From Treponema sp. (GTDB lineage Bacteria > Spirochaetota > Spirochaetia > Treponematales > Breznakiellaceae): DNA of 26,829 nt. The stretch covers positions 1-26,829 of the forward strand of contig JAIRSD010000270.1 of the NCBI GenBank assembly GCA_031255615.1. The letters are read 5' to 3'. Below are positions 1-6,872 of this stretch, one piece after another. A program made the translations under genes and the position numbers. Below the pieces are notes generated by a model, which was not told the DNA's origin, ran no database searches, and saw nothing but the letters and a program-made list of their open reading frames with translations. Positions within the stretch are counted from its first letter, which is position 1, and the number at the start of each line of letters is the position of its first letter.

Positions 1-214
1 AGCCCCCCCGCTCTTCCTTATCCTCCGCCGCCCGCCGGACTTTCGCCCCGCAGACGGCTCCTGCTCCCCTTCCCTAAACCCCCCCGGGTCTCCCCAGCGG
101 AGTTGTTTGCCAAATATCACGGGAACCGGTGCTGTGCGCCGATTCCTACACTCTCTACCGCTTTATCAACGGACGGAGAAAACCCCGCGACCGTTGCGTT
201 AAGCAGGTTTTGTT

Positions 215-243
215 AAAATACTATTTCCGAAGTTCCGAGTCAA
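215..243 (-). promoter_or_regulatory. Predicted sigma70-type promoter reading leftward
   Basis: On the minus strand a TTGACT -35 (238-243) and a TATTTT -10 (215-220) are separated by exactly 17 bases, inside an AT-rich patch that stands out from the GC-rich surroundings. Transcription would start near 208 and run off the left edge. The only minus-strand frame open to the edge from here begins at a GTG at 118-120; it has no Shine-Dalgarno sequence and a biased Gly/Arg composition, so it is not called as a gene. The target gene probably lies mostly outside the window. Confidence 0.45.
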
Positions 244-439
244 GGGTTTGAGAAAAATATTTTAAATTTTTTCCGGGTTCCGGCGGTCTGTCCGGGAAGG
301 GGCCGGCGGGCCGGGGGCCAAAGAACCGGGAACAGGAATGGTAACCGCGAAGGAGCGCCAAGGCGGGCTATGGCTCGCCAGGTGAACTACTACCTTGATT
401 ATACCAAATCGCCGGATAAGCGAAAAAACCGGAAATAAG

Positions 440-595
440 AATTTTAACCACTAAGGCGCACCAAGGCGAGATGCGGCTCACCAGGCGAACTACGGCTCGC
501 CAGAACACGAAGGAATAAAAAAGCGCCTTCAATCTCCGCCTTTCGTGCGCCTTCTTCGCCTTCGTGGTAAATTTCTTCCATCCGTATATCCTACC
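440..595. repeat. Dispersed CACGAAGG-type repeat, copy 1 (imperfect inverted repeat)
   Basis: The outer arms are inverted: AATTTTAACCACTAAGGCG (440-458) pairs imperfectly with the complement of 557-574, which reads CGCCTTCGTGGTAAATTT. Between them lie a 19-bp unit plus a partial unit of the tandem repeat (472-501) and the stretch AGAACACGAAGGAAT. Most of 487-584 recurs at 669-766 with scattered substitutions. A shorter relative lies at 2105-2143. No convincing protein is encoded. Confidence 0.7.
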
Positions 596-615
596 TTTTA
601 GACTAATCAACCTAC

Positions 616-683
616 TACGGCTCGCCGGACGAGCTGCGACTCGCCGGGCGAACTACGGCTCGCCGGGCGAACTACGGCTCGCC
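616..683. repeat. 19-bp tandem repeat, about 3.6 units
   Basis: Units begin at 616, 635, 654 and 673 (the last has 11 bases). The consensus is TACGGCTCGCCGGGCGAAC, with a few substitutions in the first two units. The same unit occurs 1.6 times at 472-501 and in diverged form near 369-390. There are no spacers between units, so this is a tandem array and not a CRISPR. Confidence 0.8.
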
Positions 684-768
684 AGAACACGAAGGAATGA
701 AAAAGCGGCTTCAATCCCCGCCCTTCCTGCGCCTTCCGCGCCCTGGCGGCAAATTTCTTCCATCCGCG
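669..768. repeat. Dispersed CACGAAGG-type repeat, copy 2
   Basis: This block repeats 487-584: AACTACGGCTCGCC, then AGAACACGAAGGAAT, a CTTCAATC segment, and the terminal AAATTTCTTCCATCCG. The right arm is more diverged than in copy 1, with GGCGGC where copy 1 has GTGGT. It directly abuts the 19-bp tandem array. Confidence 0.7.
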
Positions 769-826
769 CATACCGCACGGGAGGGGGCCGCCGCCGCTTT
801 AAAGCCAACAGGGGATGTTAAACGGG

Positions 827-1098
827 TGTTGTCGGCGGGAACTGAAGGTTTCGCCGGCAACGCTATTATTTAGACATGGGCCTAAAACACTGGCGGGTTT
901 GGGGGCTTCACGATGGAGTGCGGAAGCCCATCCGGGGATGGGTTCCCCGTTTCGGCGCGGCGTGGACGCGGACCGAAGGCGCGAAAGGGCAGGGAAACCG
1001 AACCAAAAAGCTGCGCCTTTCGGTTTTGCGGAGTTTCGCGGCGGGCCGCGGAACTCCACACCGCGGGCAGCCTACTCGCGTTTGCGCGGAGCGCAAAC
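827..1098. repeat. Array of hairpins in gene-free DNA
   Basis: Successive inverted repeats fill this stretch. They include a 10-bp stem pairing 828-837 with 852-861, CCCATCC/GGATGGG at 927-942, a stem of AAACCGAA with TTTCGGTTT around 996-1032, GGAGTT..CGCGG pairing with CCGCG..AACTCC near 1030-1057, and a perfect GTTTGCGC/GCGCAAAC hairpin at 1080-1098. Frames open across this region in several directions overlap one another and encode Arg/Pro/Gly-rich sequence with no recognisable domain, so none is called. Confidence 0.6.
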
Positions 1099-1103
1099 AA
1101 AAG

Positions 1104-1231
1104 GCGAAGGCCGGCGGCCTTCGCCCGCGCAAGGGATAGGAGGGGTGCGGAGCAGCCACGCCGGAGGCGGGGCCGGAGCGAAGCGGAGCCCCGGATAGCC
1201 CGGTCCCCGGCCTCGGGCCGGGGATGCGCCC
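1104..1231 (+). repeat. Modular hairpin repeat, copy A
   Basis: In order: hairpin 1 (GCGAAGGCC/GGCCTTCGC, 1104-1124), core GCGCAAGGGATAGGAG (1127-1142), a GC-rich middle beginning GGTGCGGAGCAGCC, the constant GGATAGCCCGGT (1193-1204), hairpin 3 (CCCCGGCC-TCG-GGCCGGGG, 1205-1223) and ATGCGCCC. The constant parts recur at 5093-5239, 14041-14184, 23083-23242, 23409-23501, 25177-25276 and 26346-26540, with different hairpins. Confidence 0.8.
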
Positions 1232-1301
1232 GGCTTTTTATGACGCTTATGGATAGCTTTTGGCTTGGGGCGGGCTCCGGAAGGGGGCGTTTTTCCGGGT
1301 T

Positions 1302-1904
1302 TTAGCGCGGTTCGCCGGATTCGGGGGTCTTCCGGTATACGCTGAGATAGTCCAGGAAGGACAGGATGGCAAGGATGACGGAGAGGAGGAAGGCTGCCTG
1401 GGCGGCGATTTTTAGGCCCTGCGCGGGGCCGGGGGGGGCGCCTGCGCGGGTGAGGCTGGCGCTGAGGAGGGCGAGGGCGACGGCGAGGATATAGGAGATG
1501 GTTTTTACTTTGCCCAGGATTCGGGCGCCCATGGCGGCGCCTTTTTTGAGCATGAGGTTGCGGATGAAGAGTATCGAATATTCGCGGTAGAGGACCAGCA
1601 GATAGAGGGGGGCGGGGAGTATTTCGTCGATGACGAAGCAGAGGAAGCAGCTAAGCTGGGTTAGGGTGTCGGCGAAAGGATCGAAGAGTCTGCCGAAATC
1701 GCTGGTTTCGCCCCGGCGGCGGGCTAATTGGCCGTCCAGCATGTCGGTAAGTTCGGAGACCGTGAAGAGGATCCAGAGTACGGGGATGGTCCAGATCCCG
1801 GCGGCGGCGCTCCAGTGGGGGAAAAACCGGGGCAGGAGGTACACGACGAAGAAGATGGGGGCTAATACCAGGCGCAGGGAGGTAACTTTGTCGGCTAGCG
1901 TCAT
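1302..1904 (-). CDS. pgsA: CDP-alcohol phosphatidyltransferase, probable phosphatidylglycerophosphate synthase
   Basis: A 200-residue integral membrane enzyme. The complete CDP-alcohol phosphatidyltransferase signature is visible: D54, D57-G58, A61-R62, G71, D75 and D79 with family spacing, followed by several hydrophobic segments (about 15-30, 38-52, 82-100, 138-155 and 170-190). Family members transfer a phosphatidyl group from CDP-diacylglycerol to an alcohol in the membrane. The length and overall pattern fit PgsA, which uses glycerol-3-phosphate and makes the precursor of phosphatidylglycerol. The exact acceptor cannot be proven from sequence, and other members of the superfamily share the motif. 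No Shine-Dalgarno sequence precedes the ATG. A promoter-like element ends six bases before it, so the message may be leaderless. It stands alone, with repeat-rich DNA on both sides. Confidence 0.85.
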   Translation of the reverse strand: MTLADKVTSLRLVLAPIFFVVYLLPRFFPHWSAAAGIWTIPVLWILFTVSELTDMLDGQLARRRGETSDFGRLFDPFADTLTQLSCFLCFVIDEILPAPLYLLVLYREYSILFIRNLMLKKGAAMGARILGKVKTISYILAVALALLSASLTRAGAPPGPAQGLKIAAQAAFLLSVILAILSFLDYLSVYRKTPESGEPR

Positions 1905-1910
1905 GCAGTC

Positions 1911-1939
1911 AGTATAGGGGAGACGGGATAATTCGGCAA
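1911..1939 (-). promoter_or_regulatory. Predicted promoter of pgsA, possibly leaderless
   Basis: TTGCCG (1934-1939) and TATACT (1911-1916) are separated by 17 bases on the minus strand. Only six bases separate the -10 box from the ATG at 1904, which places the expected transcription start at or next to the A of the start codon. No ribosome-binding sequence fits in between. Confidence 0.5.
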
Positions 1940-2104
1940 TGAAGCGTGAGGGGTAGGGAATCGGCGGGAATTCTCAGTTTCGCCCCGTTCTATCTTGTGG
2001 GGGATTGGTTGTTCCCCCGCCGCGGCCCGGTTAGCCGGGAGTTTGCGTCGGGGTTCACGGCTTGTGCAGGGGGGATGGCAGGCGGGGAGGGCCGGGAATA
2101 AGAA

Positions 2105-2271
2105 TGTTAACCACGAAGGCGCACCAAGGTACACGAAGGAATAAGAGGAGCGCGGAGCAGCCCCGCCGCGGAGCGCCGGGGCCAGGGCGGAACCCTGGCG
2201 GCCTGCGGCTGCACTGACGGTCTGATCCCCGCCGGTGGCGGGGATCAGACCGCCGTATATGCGGTATACGG
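2105..2271. repeat. Repeat fragments and two strong hairpins between pgsA and the M32 gene
   Basis: 2105-2143 is a shortened relative of the CACGAAGG-type repeat (TTAACCACGAAGGCGCACC, later ACACGAAGGAAT). 2150-2215 contains GCGGAGCAGCCCCGCC and GCGGCTGCACTGA, which match parts of the modular hairpin repeat. A perfect 16-bp stem with a GGT loop spans 2218-2252, and CCGTATA/TATACGG forms a second hairpin at 2253-2271. Neither has a T-tract, so they are not typical intrinsic terminators, although they lie just beyond the stop of the M32 gene. Confidence 0.65.
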
Positions 2272-2300
2272 AGTCTTACAAACGGGGAACCGCCGGAGAA

Positions 2301-3833
2301 TCAGAGGCCGTAGAGTTCCCCGTACTTGGCTTCGATGTAGTCCAGGAAGGGATGGGGGGAAAGTTTCTCCCCCACGGCCTCGTGCAGGAGTTCCGGCGGG
2401 GAAAGACGGCAGCCCCAGGAGTAGACATGCTCCGAAAGCCACGAGAAGACCGGCTGGAAATCACCGGCGGCCAGGGAAGATTCAAGGTCTGGGAGGTCCT
2501 TCTTCATCCGGGCCCAAAACTGGAGGCTGTAAAGATTGCCCAGGGCGTAGCTGGGGAAGTAGCCGAAGGCCCCCATGGACCAGTGGACATCCTGGAGGAC
2601 CCCATCGGCATCGGTGGGGCTTTCCATATCCAGGTAGCGGCGGCTGTACTCCCGCCAGCGGCGGGGGAGATCCTCCGGCGGCAGCTCCCCGGCGATAAGC
2701 TGCTTTTCCAGTTCAAACCGGAGGATAATGTGAAGGGCGTAGCTAATCTCATCCGCGTCCACCCGAATAAGGGAGGGCCGGCACTGGTTCAGCGCCCGGT
2801 AGAAGACATCAGCCTGGAGGGTCCCAAGCTGGGCGGGGAAATGGCGCCGCAAAACGGGAAAGAGGCCCTCCCAGAAGGGGCGGCTGCGGCCGATAACGTT
2901 TTCCCACAGCCGGGACTGGGATTCGTGGATCGCCATGGAGGCGCCGTCCGCCAGGCAGGAGCCCCGGAGTTCCGGGGGAAAGCCCATCTCGTAGAAGGCG
3001 TGGCCCGATTCATGGATGACCGAAAAAATGCTGGAAAGAAAATTGCCGGGAAAATAGCGGGTGGTGATCCGCACATCGTCGGAACCGAGGGAGGTAGTAA
3101 AGGGATGGGCGCTGGTATCCAGACGGCCCCGGCTCCGGTCAAAGCCCAAGTAATCCATGAGACAGCCGTTAAAGCGGACCTGGGTTTCGATATCGTAATC
3201 CTGGTTGAGGAAGGGGTAGTCCTCCGGGGGGCCGATCCGTTTAAGGACGGCGCTCAGCCGTTCCTGAAGGGGGCCGAAGATCTCGTCAATCTCCGCGGCC
3301 CCCAGGCCCGGTTCGTAGATATCCAGGAGCCCGTCGTAGAGGCTGCCCTTCCCGCCCCCGGCATCAGAGTAGCCCCAGTACCGCGCCCTCTTCCGAGCGT
3401 TCTCTATCATAACGGAAAGGTGGGGCAAAAAGGCAGAAAAATCATCGGCCCGCCGGGCCTGGGCCCAGGCGGCCTGGGAAAGGCCCTCCGCCCGGGCGGC
3501 GGCCCGCACGAAATCCTCGGGAAGTTTTATTTCCCTGTCGTAGGAACGACGCAGGACCCGCAGAAAATCCCGTTCCAGGGGCGGCAGGGATTCATCCCCC
3601 CGGGGATTCTCCGAGGTAGAACCCAATTCGTCCAGGAGACGGCCCGTTTCCGGGGAAACCAGACGCTGATGGGCAAGACCCTGGAGCAGGGCGAGCTGTT
3701 CCGCCCGCTCCCCGACCCCTTTAGGAGGCAGGCAGGTCTCCTCATCCCACTGCAGCACCGCCAGGGCCTTCTCAAGGTACCGGTATTCCCGGTCTATACG
3801 GTGCAGTTTTTCCAACGCTTCGCTTGATTTCAT
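2301..3833 (-). CDS. M32 family metallocarboxypeptidase (thermostable carboxypeptidase Taq type)
   Basis: A 510-residue cytoplasmic zinc peptidase expected to trim C-terminal residues from peptides. Landmarks, numbered from the chosen start: the family motif D..RGRLD.SAHPF at about 232-245, the zinc-binding HESGH at 274-278, and IHESQSRLWEN at about 302-312, which supplies the third ligand and the M32-specific residues. Length matches the usual 490-510 of the family, and no signal peptide is seen. An in-frame ATG exists 27 bases upstream at 3858-3860 but has no ribosome-binding site. The ATG at 3831-3833 is preceded by GGAGG with five bases spacing and is preferred. The upstream ATG lies in a 13-bp sequence that is duplicated at 3925-3937. 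The gene appears monocistronic. Confidence 0.93.
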   Translation of the reverse strand: MKSSEALEKLHRIDREYRYLEKALAVLQWDEETCLPPKGVGERAEQLALLQGLAHQRLVSPETGRLLDELGSTSENPRGDESLPPLERDFLRVLRRSYDREIKLPEDFVRAAARAEGLSQAAWAQARRADDFSAFLPHLSVMIENARKRARYWGYSDAGGGKGSLYDGLLDIYEPGLGAAEIDEIFGPLQERLSAVLKRIGPPEDYPFLNQDYDIETQVRFNGCLMDYLGFDRSRGRLDTSAHPFTTSLGSDDVRITTRYFPGNFLSSIFSVIHESGHAFYEMGFPPELRGSCLADGASMAIHESQSRLWENVIGRSRPFWEGLFPVLRRHFPAQLGTLQADVFYRALNQCRPSLIRVDADEISYALHIILRFELEKQLIAGELPPEDLPRRWREYSRRYLDMESPTDADGVLQDVHWSMGAFGYFPSYALGNLYSLQFWARMKKDLPDLESSLAAGDFQPVFSWLSEHVYSWGCRLSPPELLHEAVGEKLSPHPFLDYIEAKYGELYGL

Positions 3834-3848
3834 GGGATCCTCCGGCGG

Positions 3849-4023
3849 CATTAAAGTCATAGTTTCAAGGCAGTCGCGGACCTGCGGTCCGAGTCCATCA
3901 TGGGTCTACATTATGGCAGACTCCCATTAAAGTCATAATTGAAGTCATATAAAAGCCTGCTCCAAAACTAATTGACGCTGCGCTAACGATCCCGGCATGG
4001 CCGGGGGCAAAGTTTTGGAACAG
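3849..4023. repeat. Direct and inverted repeats between the M32 and kinase-like genes
   Basis: CATTAAAGTCATA occurs at 3849-3861 and again at 3925-3937. TCCAAAACT (3961-3969) is inverted as AGTTTTGGA (4011-4019), enclosing a CCCGG/CCGGG hairpin at 3991-4005. The remainder, to 4183, holds short imperfect repeats of GAACAACNNCGAA character and no supported gene. An 87-codon minus-strand frame at 3898-4161 has no Shine-Dalgarno sequence and no recognisable domain. Confidence 0.5.
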
Positions 4024-4183
4024 CCCTGTATAAAAATCGAAACCGGCGTTTTTCAGCGGCTGCCGCTTGAAACCAGGGTTTCCCTTCCAACCCTGAACAA
4101 CTTCGAACAACCCCGAATAACGCCATAAAAACGGATGCCGGCAAAAGCGGAGGCCCGCCATCTTTACAGACAGCCGCCGTTTT

Positions 4184-4211
4184 TACAAAACCCCGCCCCG
4201 CGGAGGCGGGG
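4184..4211 (-). terminator. Intrinsic terminator after the kinase-like gene
   Basis: On the minus strand, seven bases after the stop codon, CCCCGCC pairs with GGCGGGG across a seven-base loop and is followed by TTTTG. This is a compact GC stem with a short T-tract in the correct position. Confidence 0.7.
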
Positions 4212-4217
4212 AAAGAC

Positions 4218-5039
4218 CTAATGCATCATGTTGTATTCCTGAACGATCTGTATCTCGCTCTGCACCTGGGCCGGCGAGGCGACCTCCCGGGCGGCGGCCA
4301 GCGCGGTTTCGACGAGGGACTGGGAACCGGCCACCCCATAGAGGGTTATGCAGCCCCCGGAAACCGCGGCCTCCAGGAAATTGATGGGAATCTCCTTCTC
4401 GTAGATGATACAGTGCTTTACCTTCTGGGCCAGAGTCAATTCCTTGATCCGCCCCAAACCCTGAAGTTCTACTTCCCTGGAAATATTGTGGCCCATGAAT
4501 ATTTTGACAATATCCGCACAGGCCGTCGGATGCAGGTAGCCGGTATTCAGGGAAAGATGATAGTTCGCCGAATCCTTCCACTCGGTATCAAAAAAATAGC
4601 GGTGGAAACCAGTCCGGTCCCGGTCGCTTTGCTCGATAACTTGGCGGGCCCGCTTTTCATCACTCTGGAAGTAACTCCTTACCCGTTCCAGCCGGATACC
4701 CAGGGGGGCGACCAGGAAAACCGAGACCACCCCCGGTACATTCTCCAGCGCGATACCGGCCCCCCGGCCGATGAACACACAGTTCCCCTCCCCCGCTTCG
4801 GCATAGATGGCGGTCTTGAGAAAATGTACATAGTCATCCCGGCCCTGGGACAGAGACGCCCAAAAAGACGGCTTCCGCTCGTCGTATTTTTCCAGCTTGC
4901 TGTCAACCATCCCGTAGGACTTGATCCGGCCTTCCAGAACCTGCCTGTCGATAAACCGGTAATTGAGCTGTTTAGCCAATTCATGGGCGGTTTCGTCGCC
5001 AAGGGCCGCCAATTCACGGGAAACCGTAATTATTGCCAT
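4218..5039 (-). CDS. Cytidylate-kinase-like protein with C-terminal BON-like region
   Basis: A 273-residue protein. The first about 185 residues follow the cytidylate kinase-like P-loop family, with an ITVSREL start, a helix LAKQLNY, RFIDRQVL, and GRGAG at 91-95. Family members usually read ISR.(F/Y)GSGG at the phosphate-binding loop. Here residues 8-15 read RELAALGD, so the glycine-rich loop is degraded and kinase activity is doubtful. Residues about 205-270 (helix, then ITLYGVAGSQ, helix, then VQSEIQIV) resemble a BON domain, a small fold seen in envelope and regulatory proteins. A strong GAGGAGG lies five bases before the ATG, and a terminator follows the stop. A role as a nucleotide-sensing or regulatory protein is possible but unproven. 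Confidence 0.75.
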   Translation of the reverse strand: MAIITVSRELAALGDETAHELAKQLNYRFIDRQVLEGRIKSYGMVDSKLEKYDERKPSFWASLSQGRDDYVHFLKTAIYAEAGEGNCVFIGRGAGIALENVPGVVSVFLVAPLGIRLERVRSYFQSDEKRARQVIEQSDRDRTGFHRYFFDTEWKDSANYHLSLNTGYLHPTACADIVKIFMGHNISREVELQGLGRIKELTLAQKVKHCIIYEKEIPINFLEAAVSGGCITLYGVAGSQSLVETALAAAREVASPAQVQSEIQIVQEYNMMH

Positions 5040-5092
5040 AAAGCCTCCTCTTTGCCCGGTGTCCGGTGCGATACTAACACAGCCGCGATCAG

Positions 5093-5239
5093 TTTAGAAC
5101 ATACCGCGTATCAACTAAAATTTGGGCGCATCCCCGCCTGCGGCGGGGACCGGGCTATCCGCTCTAACAAAAACCCTGCGGGTTTTTATTCCGCTCCTAT
5201 CCCTTGCGCGGGCGAACGCCGCGCCCGCGCGGCGTTCGC
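5093..5239 (-). repeat. Modular hairpin repeat, copy B
   Basis: Read on the minus strand: hairpin 1 (GCGAACGCCGCG arm), core GCGCAAGGGATAGGAG, hairpin 2 (an AAAAACCC/GGGTTTTT stem), GGATAGCCCGGT, hairpin 3 (CCCCGCC/GGCGGGG), ATGCGCCCAA, and finally the outer motif GATACGCGGTATGTTC. It sits directly upstream of the kinase-like gene. The rest of the 384-base gap up to the Nudix start contains nothing else recognisable. Confidence 0.8.
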
Positions 5240-5423
5240 TTTCGCCGTTCCCCGCCGTCTTTGGCTGTAGGGAGGACCGGTCCGGCCCGCCATACATATA
5301 CCGGCGGCATTACTCCCCGGCAATATACCATCCCCCCTGAAACAGACCGGGAGCAGCGGGGAACCGCTGATATCAGCATAAAACTGATGGGCGGACTTGT
5401 CAAAAAGATATATGGTGGAATCC

Positions 5424-5981
5424 ATGGAAATACATGAACTGGCATGGCGGGAAGAGGAAAGCAAAATCGTCTTTGACAGCCGCATCTTTTCGGTAAGGGA
5501 GAGTCTTTGCCGTTCCCCCAAGAATGATATAAAGACATTTACGGTCATGGACGCCGCCGATTGGGTCATTGCGATGCCCCTGATCGAAAGGGCCGGGGAA
5601 AGGGAATTCGTGATGGTAAGACAATGGCGGCACGGATCCCGGGAGATGAGCCTTGAATTCCCCGGCGGCGTGATGGAACGGGGGGAGACTCCTTTTGCGG
5701 CGGCGGGACGGGAACTGCGGGAAGAAACCGCCTACGAGGCGGGCAAACTGCGGAAGCTGGGGGAATTCAGGCCCAACCCGGCCCTCATGGCGAATACGGT
5801 ACACATCTTTTTGGCGGAGGATCTGCGCCACACCGGGGCCCAGAACCTGGACGAAGACGAATATCTTGAGGTGATCCCGGTCAAAGCGGGGGAGGTATTC
5901 CGGGACATGGGGCGGCCCCCCTATGTTCACGCCCTTATGGGGAGCGCCCTGGCCCTTTACCTGCGGGAATACCCCTTATAA
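5424..5981 (+). CDS. Nudix hydrolase, ADP-ribose pyrophosphatase-like
   Basis: A 185-residue cytoplasmic protein. The Nudix box spans residues 82-104 (G82, E88, then R96-E97-L98-R99-E100-E101), supplying the metal-binding glutamates. The usual glycine near its end is alanine (A103). The N-terminal pattern KIVFDSRIFSVRE and the motif MVRQWRHG before the box are typical of ADP-sugar pyrophosphatases, which cleave ADP-ribose and related nucleotide sugars. The exact substrate is not determined. The start is uncertain. ATG 5424 follows a weak GGTGGA, ATG 5412 is in frame 12 bases earlier, and a TTG at 5397 would add nine residues. Copy B of the modular repeat lies upstream. The downstream neighbour is convergent. 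Confidence 0.88.
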   Translation: MEIHELAWREEESKIVFDSRIFSVRESLCRSPKNDIKTFTVMDAADWVIAMPLIERAGEREFVMVRQWRHGSREMSLEFPGGVMERGETPFAAAGRELREETAYEAGKLRKLGEFRPNPALMANTVHIFLAEDLRHTGAQNLDEDEYLEVIPVKAGEVFRDMGRPPYVHALMGSALALYLREYPL

Positions 5982-6040
5982 ATCAGTCCGGCAGCGTCCG
6001 CGCTCCGCAGACCCCAATTCCAGCTTTAAATATGGGCGGC

Positions 6041-6070
6041 AAAACGCGCCCGGCGTGTTCCAGGCCGGGC
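6041..6070 (-). terminator. Probable terminator of the lipoprotein-LysM operon
   Basis: On the minus strand, 16 bases after the LysM gene stop, GCCCGG pairs with CCGGGC over an 11-base loop and is followed by GCGTTTT. The T-tract is short. The Nudix gene ends convergently at 5981, so the hairpin may serve both directions. Confidence 0.5.
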
Positions 6071-6086
6071 ATTGCCGCTTATCCGC

Positions 6087-6872
6087 TTACCGGGAGATGG
6101 AAGGGTATTCTATCTTCTCATCCCACATGCCCCTTCTGGTTTCCCCCCGGATGCTTGGAATGTCCAGCACCATGCCGGGGTGGATAAGATCGGGGTTACC
6201 GGCTTCGGGAAGTTTGTCCCGGTTGGCATCGTAGAGGAAACGCCACTGCCGGGAGTCCCCGTAAACCCAGGGACGGCCCGCGATGTTCCAAAGACAGTCC
6301 TGGGAAAAGCTCCAGGGACGGACGGTGTACCGGGCGGGCAGATCCGGAATCTCCGGCGGGGGGGCCTGGACGGGCGGCGCTTCCTGGGGCGGCGCTTCCT
6401 GGGGCGGCGCTTCCGCCGGTCCGTGGACATTGGCCAGGAGGAGGATCACCCTGTTTGCCGAATCTATGGCGGCGTCCCATTCCTCCATGGATCGATAGTT
6501 CAGGGCGGCGCCGTAATGGTCCTGGGATTCCTGGTACTCCTCCGGGAATTCGGTTGAAGCCCCCGAAGACGCCGCCCAGTCCAGCCGGCTTTTCGCGGCG
6601 GCGATGGCGTTGTTGGTTTCCCGCATTTTAAGCCGCAGGGCGATATATTCATCCGAAAGCCGGGCGTAACGCACCGATTCTTCCGCGTAAGCGGTAGATG
6701 CGTCGTACTCCCCGGCGTTATAGGAAAGCCGGGCCAAATTCGCAAGCCGCAGGCTTTCCGTAAAGTACTGGTTGTCCCGCAGGCCCCTAGGGATCTCCGG
6801 CCCCGCATCGGCGGCGCCGGCGGCCGCAGCCGCCGCCAGCGCTATAAAAATTGCTGCGATACAGCGTTTCAT
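6087..6872 (-). CDS. Exported LysM-domain protein with proline-rich linker
   Basis: A 261-residue secreted or periplasmic protein. Residues 1-22 form a signal peptide (MKR, then a long Ala-rich hydrophobic stretch). About 30-150 is helical and TPR-like, with aromatic and small residues spaced as in paired helices. 152-178 is a linker with repeated APPQE units, encoded by 15-bp tandem repeats near 6373-6420. About 182-238 is a LysM-like domain (RYTVRPWSF.., LW.IA, YGD..QWRFLYDANRD, ..NPDLIHPGMVLDIP), expected to bind peptidoglycan. The start overlaps the stop of the upstream lipoprotein gene by four bases (ATGA), so the two are translationally coupled and probably work together at the envelope. 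The precise role is unknown. Confidence 0.85.
   Translation of the reverse strand: MKRCIAAIFIALAAAAAAGAADAGPEIPRGLRDNQYFTESLRLANLARLSYNAGEYDASTAYAEESVRYARLSDEYIALRLKMRETNNAIAAAKSRLDWAASSGASTEFPEEYQESQDHYGAALNYRSMEEWDAAIDSANRVILLLANVHGPAEAPPQEAPPQEAPPVQAPPPEIPDLPARYTVRPWSFSQDCLWNIAGRPWVYGDSRQWRFLYDANRDKLPEAGNPDLIHPGMVLDIPSIRGETRRGMWDEKIEYPSISR

Noticed and set aside
616..683. Possible CRISPR array
   Set aside because: The 19-bp units are directly adjacent without spacers, and no cas gene is present.
815..1305. Several overlapping frames of 70-130 codons
   Set aside because: They overlap each other on both strands, follow the palindromic repeats and encode Arg/Pro/Gly-rich sequence without ribosome-binding sites.
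2235..3827. 530-codon open frame on the plus strand
   Set aside because: It is the antisense shadow of the M32 carboxypeptidase gene, which has the family motifs; GC-rich codon bias keeps the opposite frame open.
3898..4161. 87-codon minus-strand frame upstream of the M32 gene
   Set aside because: No ribosome-binding site, no recognisable domain, and it crosses direct and inverted repeats.
5186..5569. 127-codon minus-strand frame over the modular repeat and the Nudix start
   Set aside because: Antisense to the Nudix gene start and running into repeat DNA; no ribosome-binding site.
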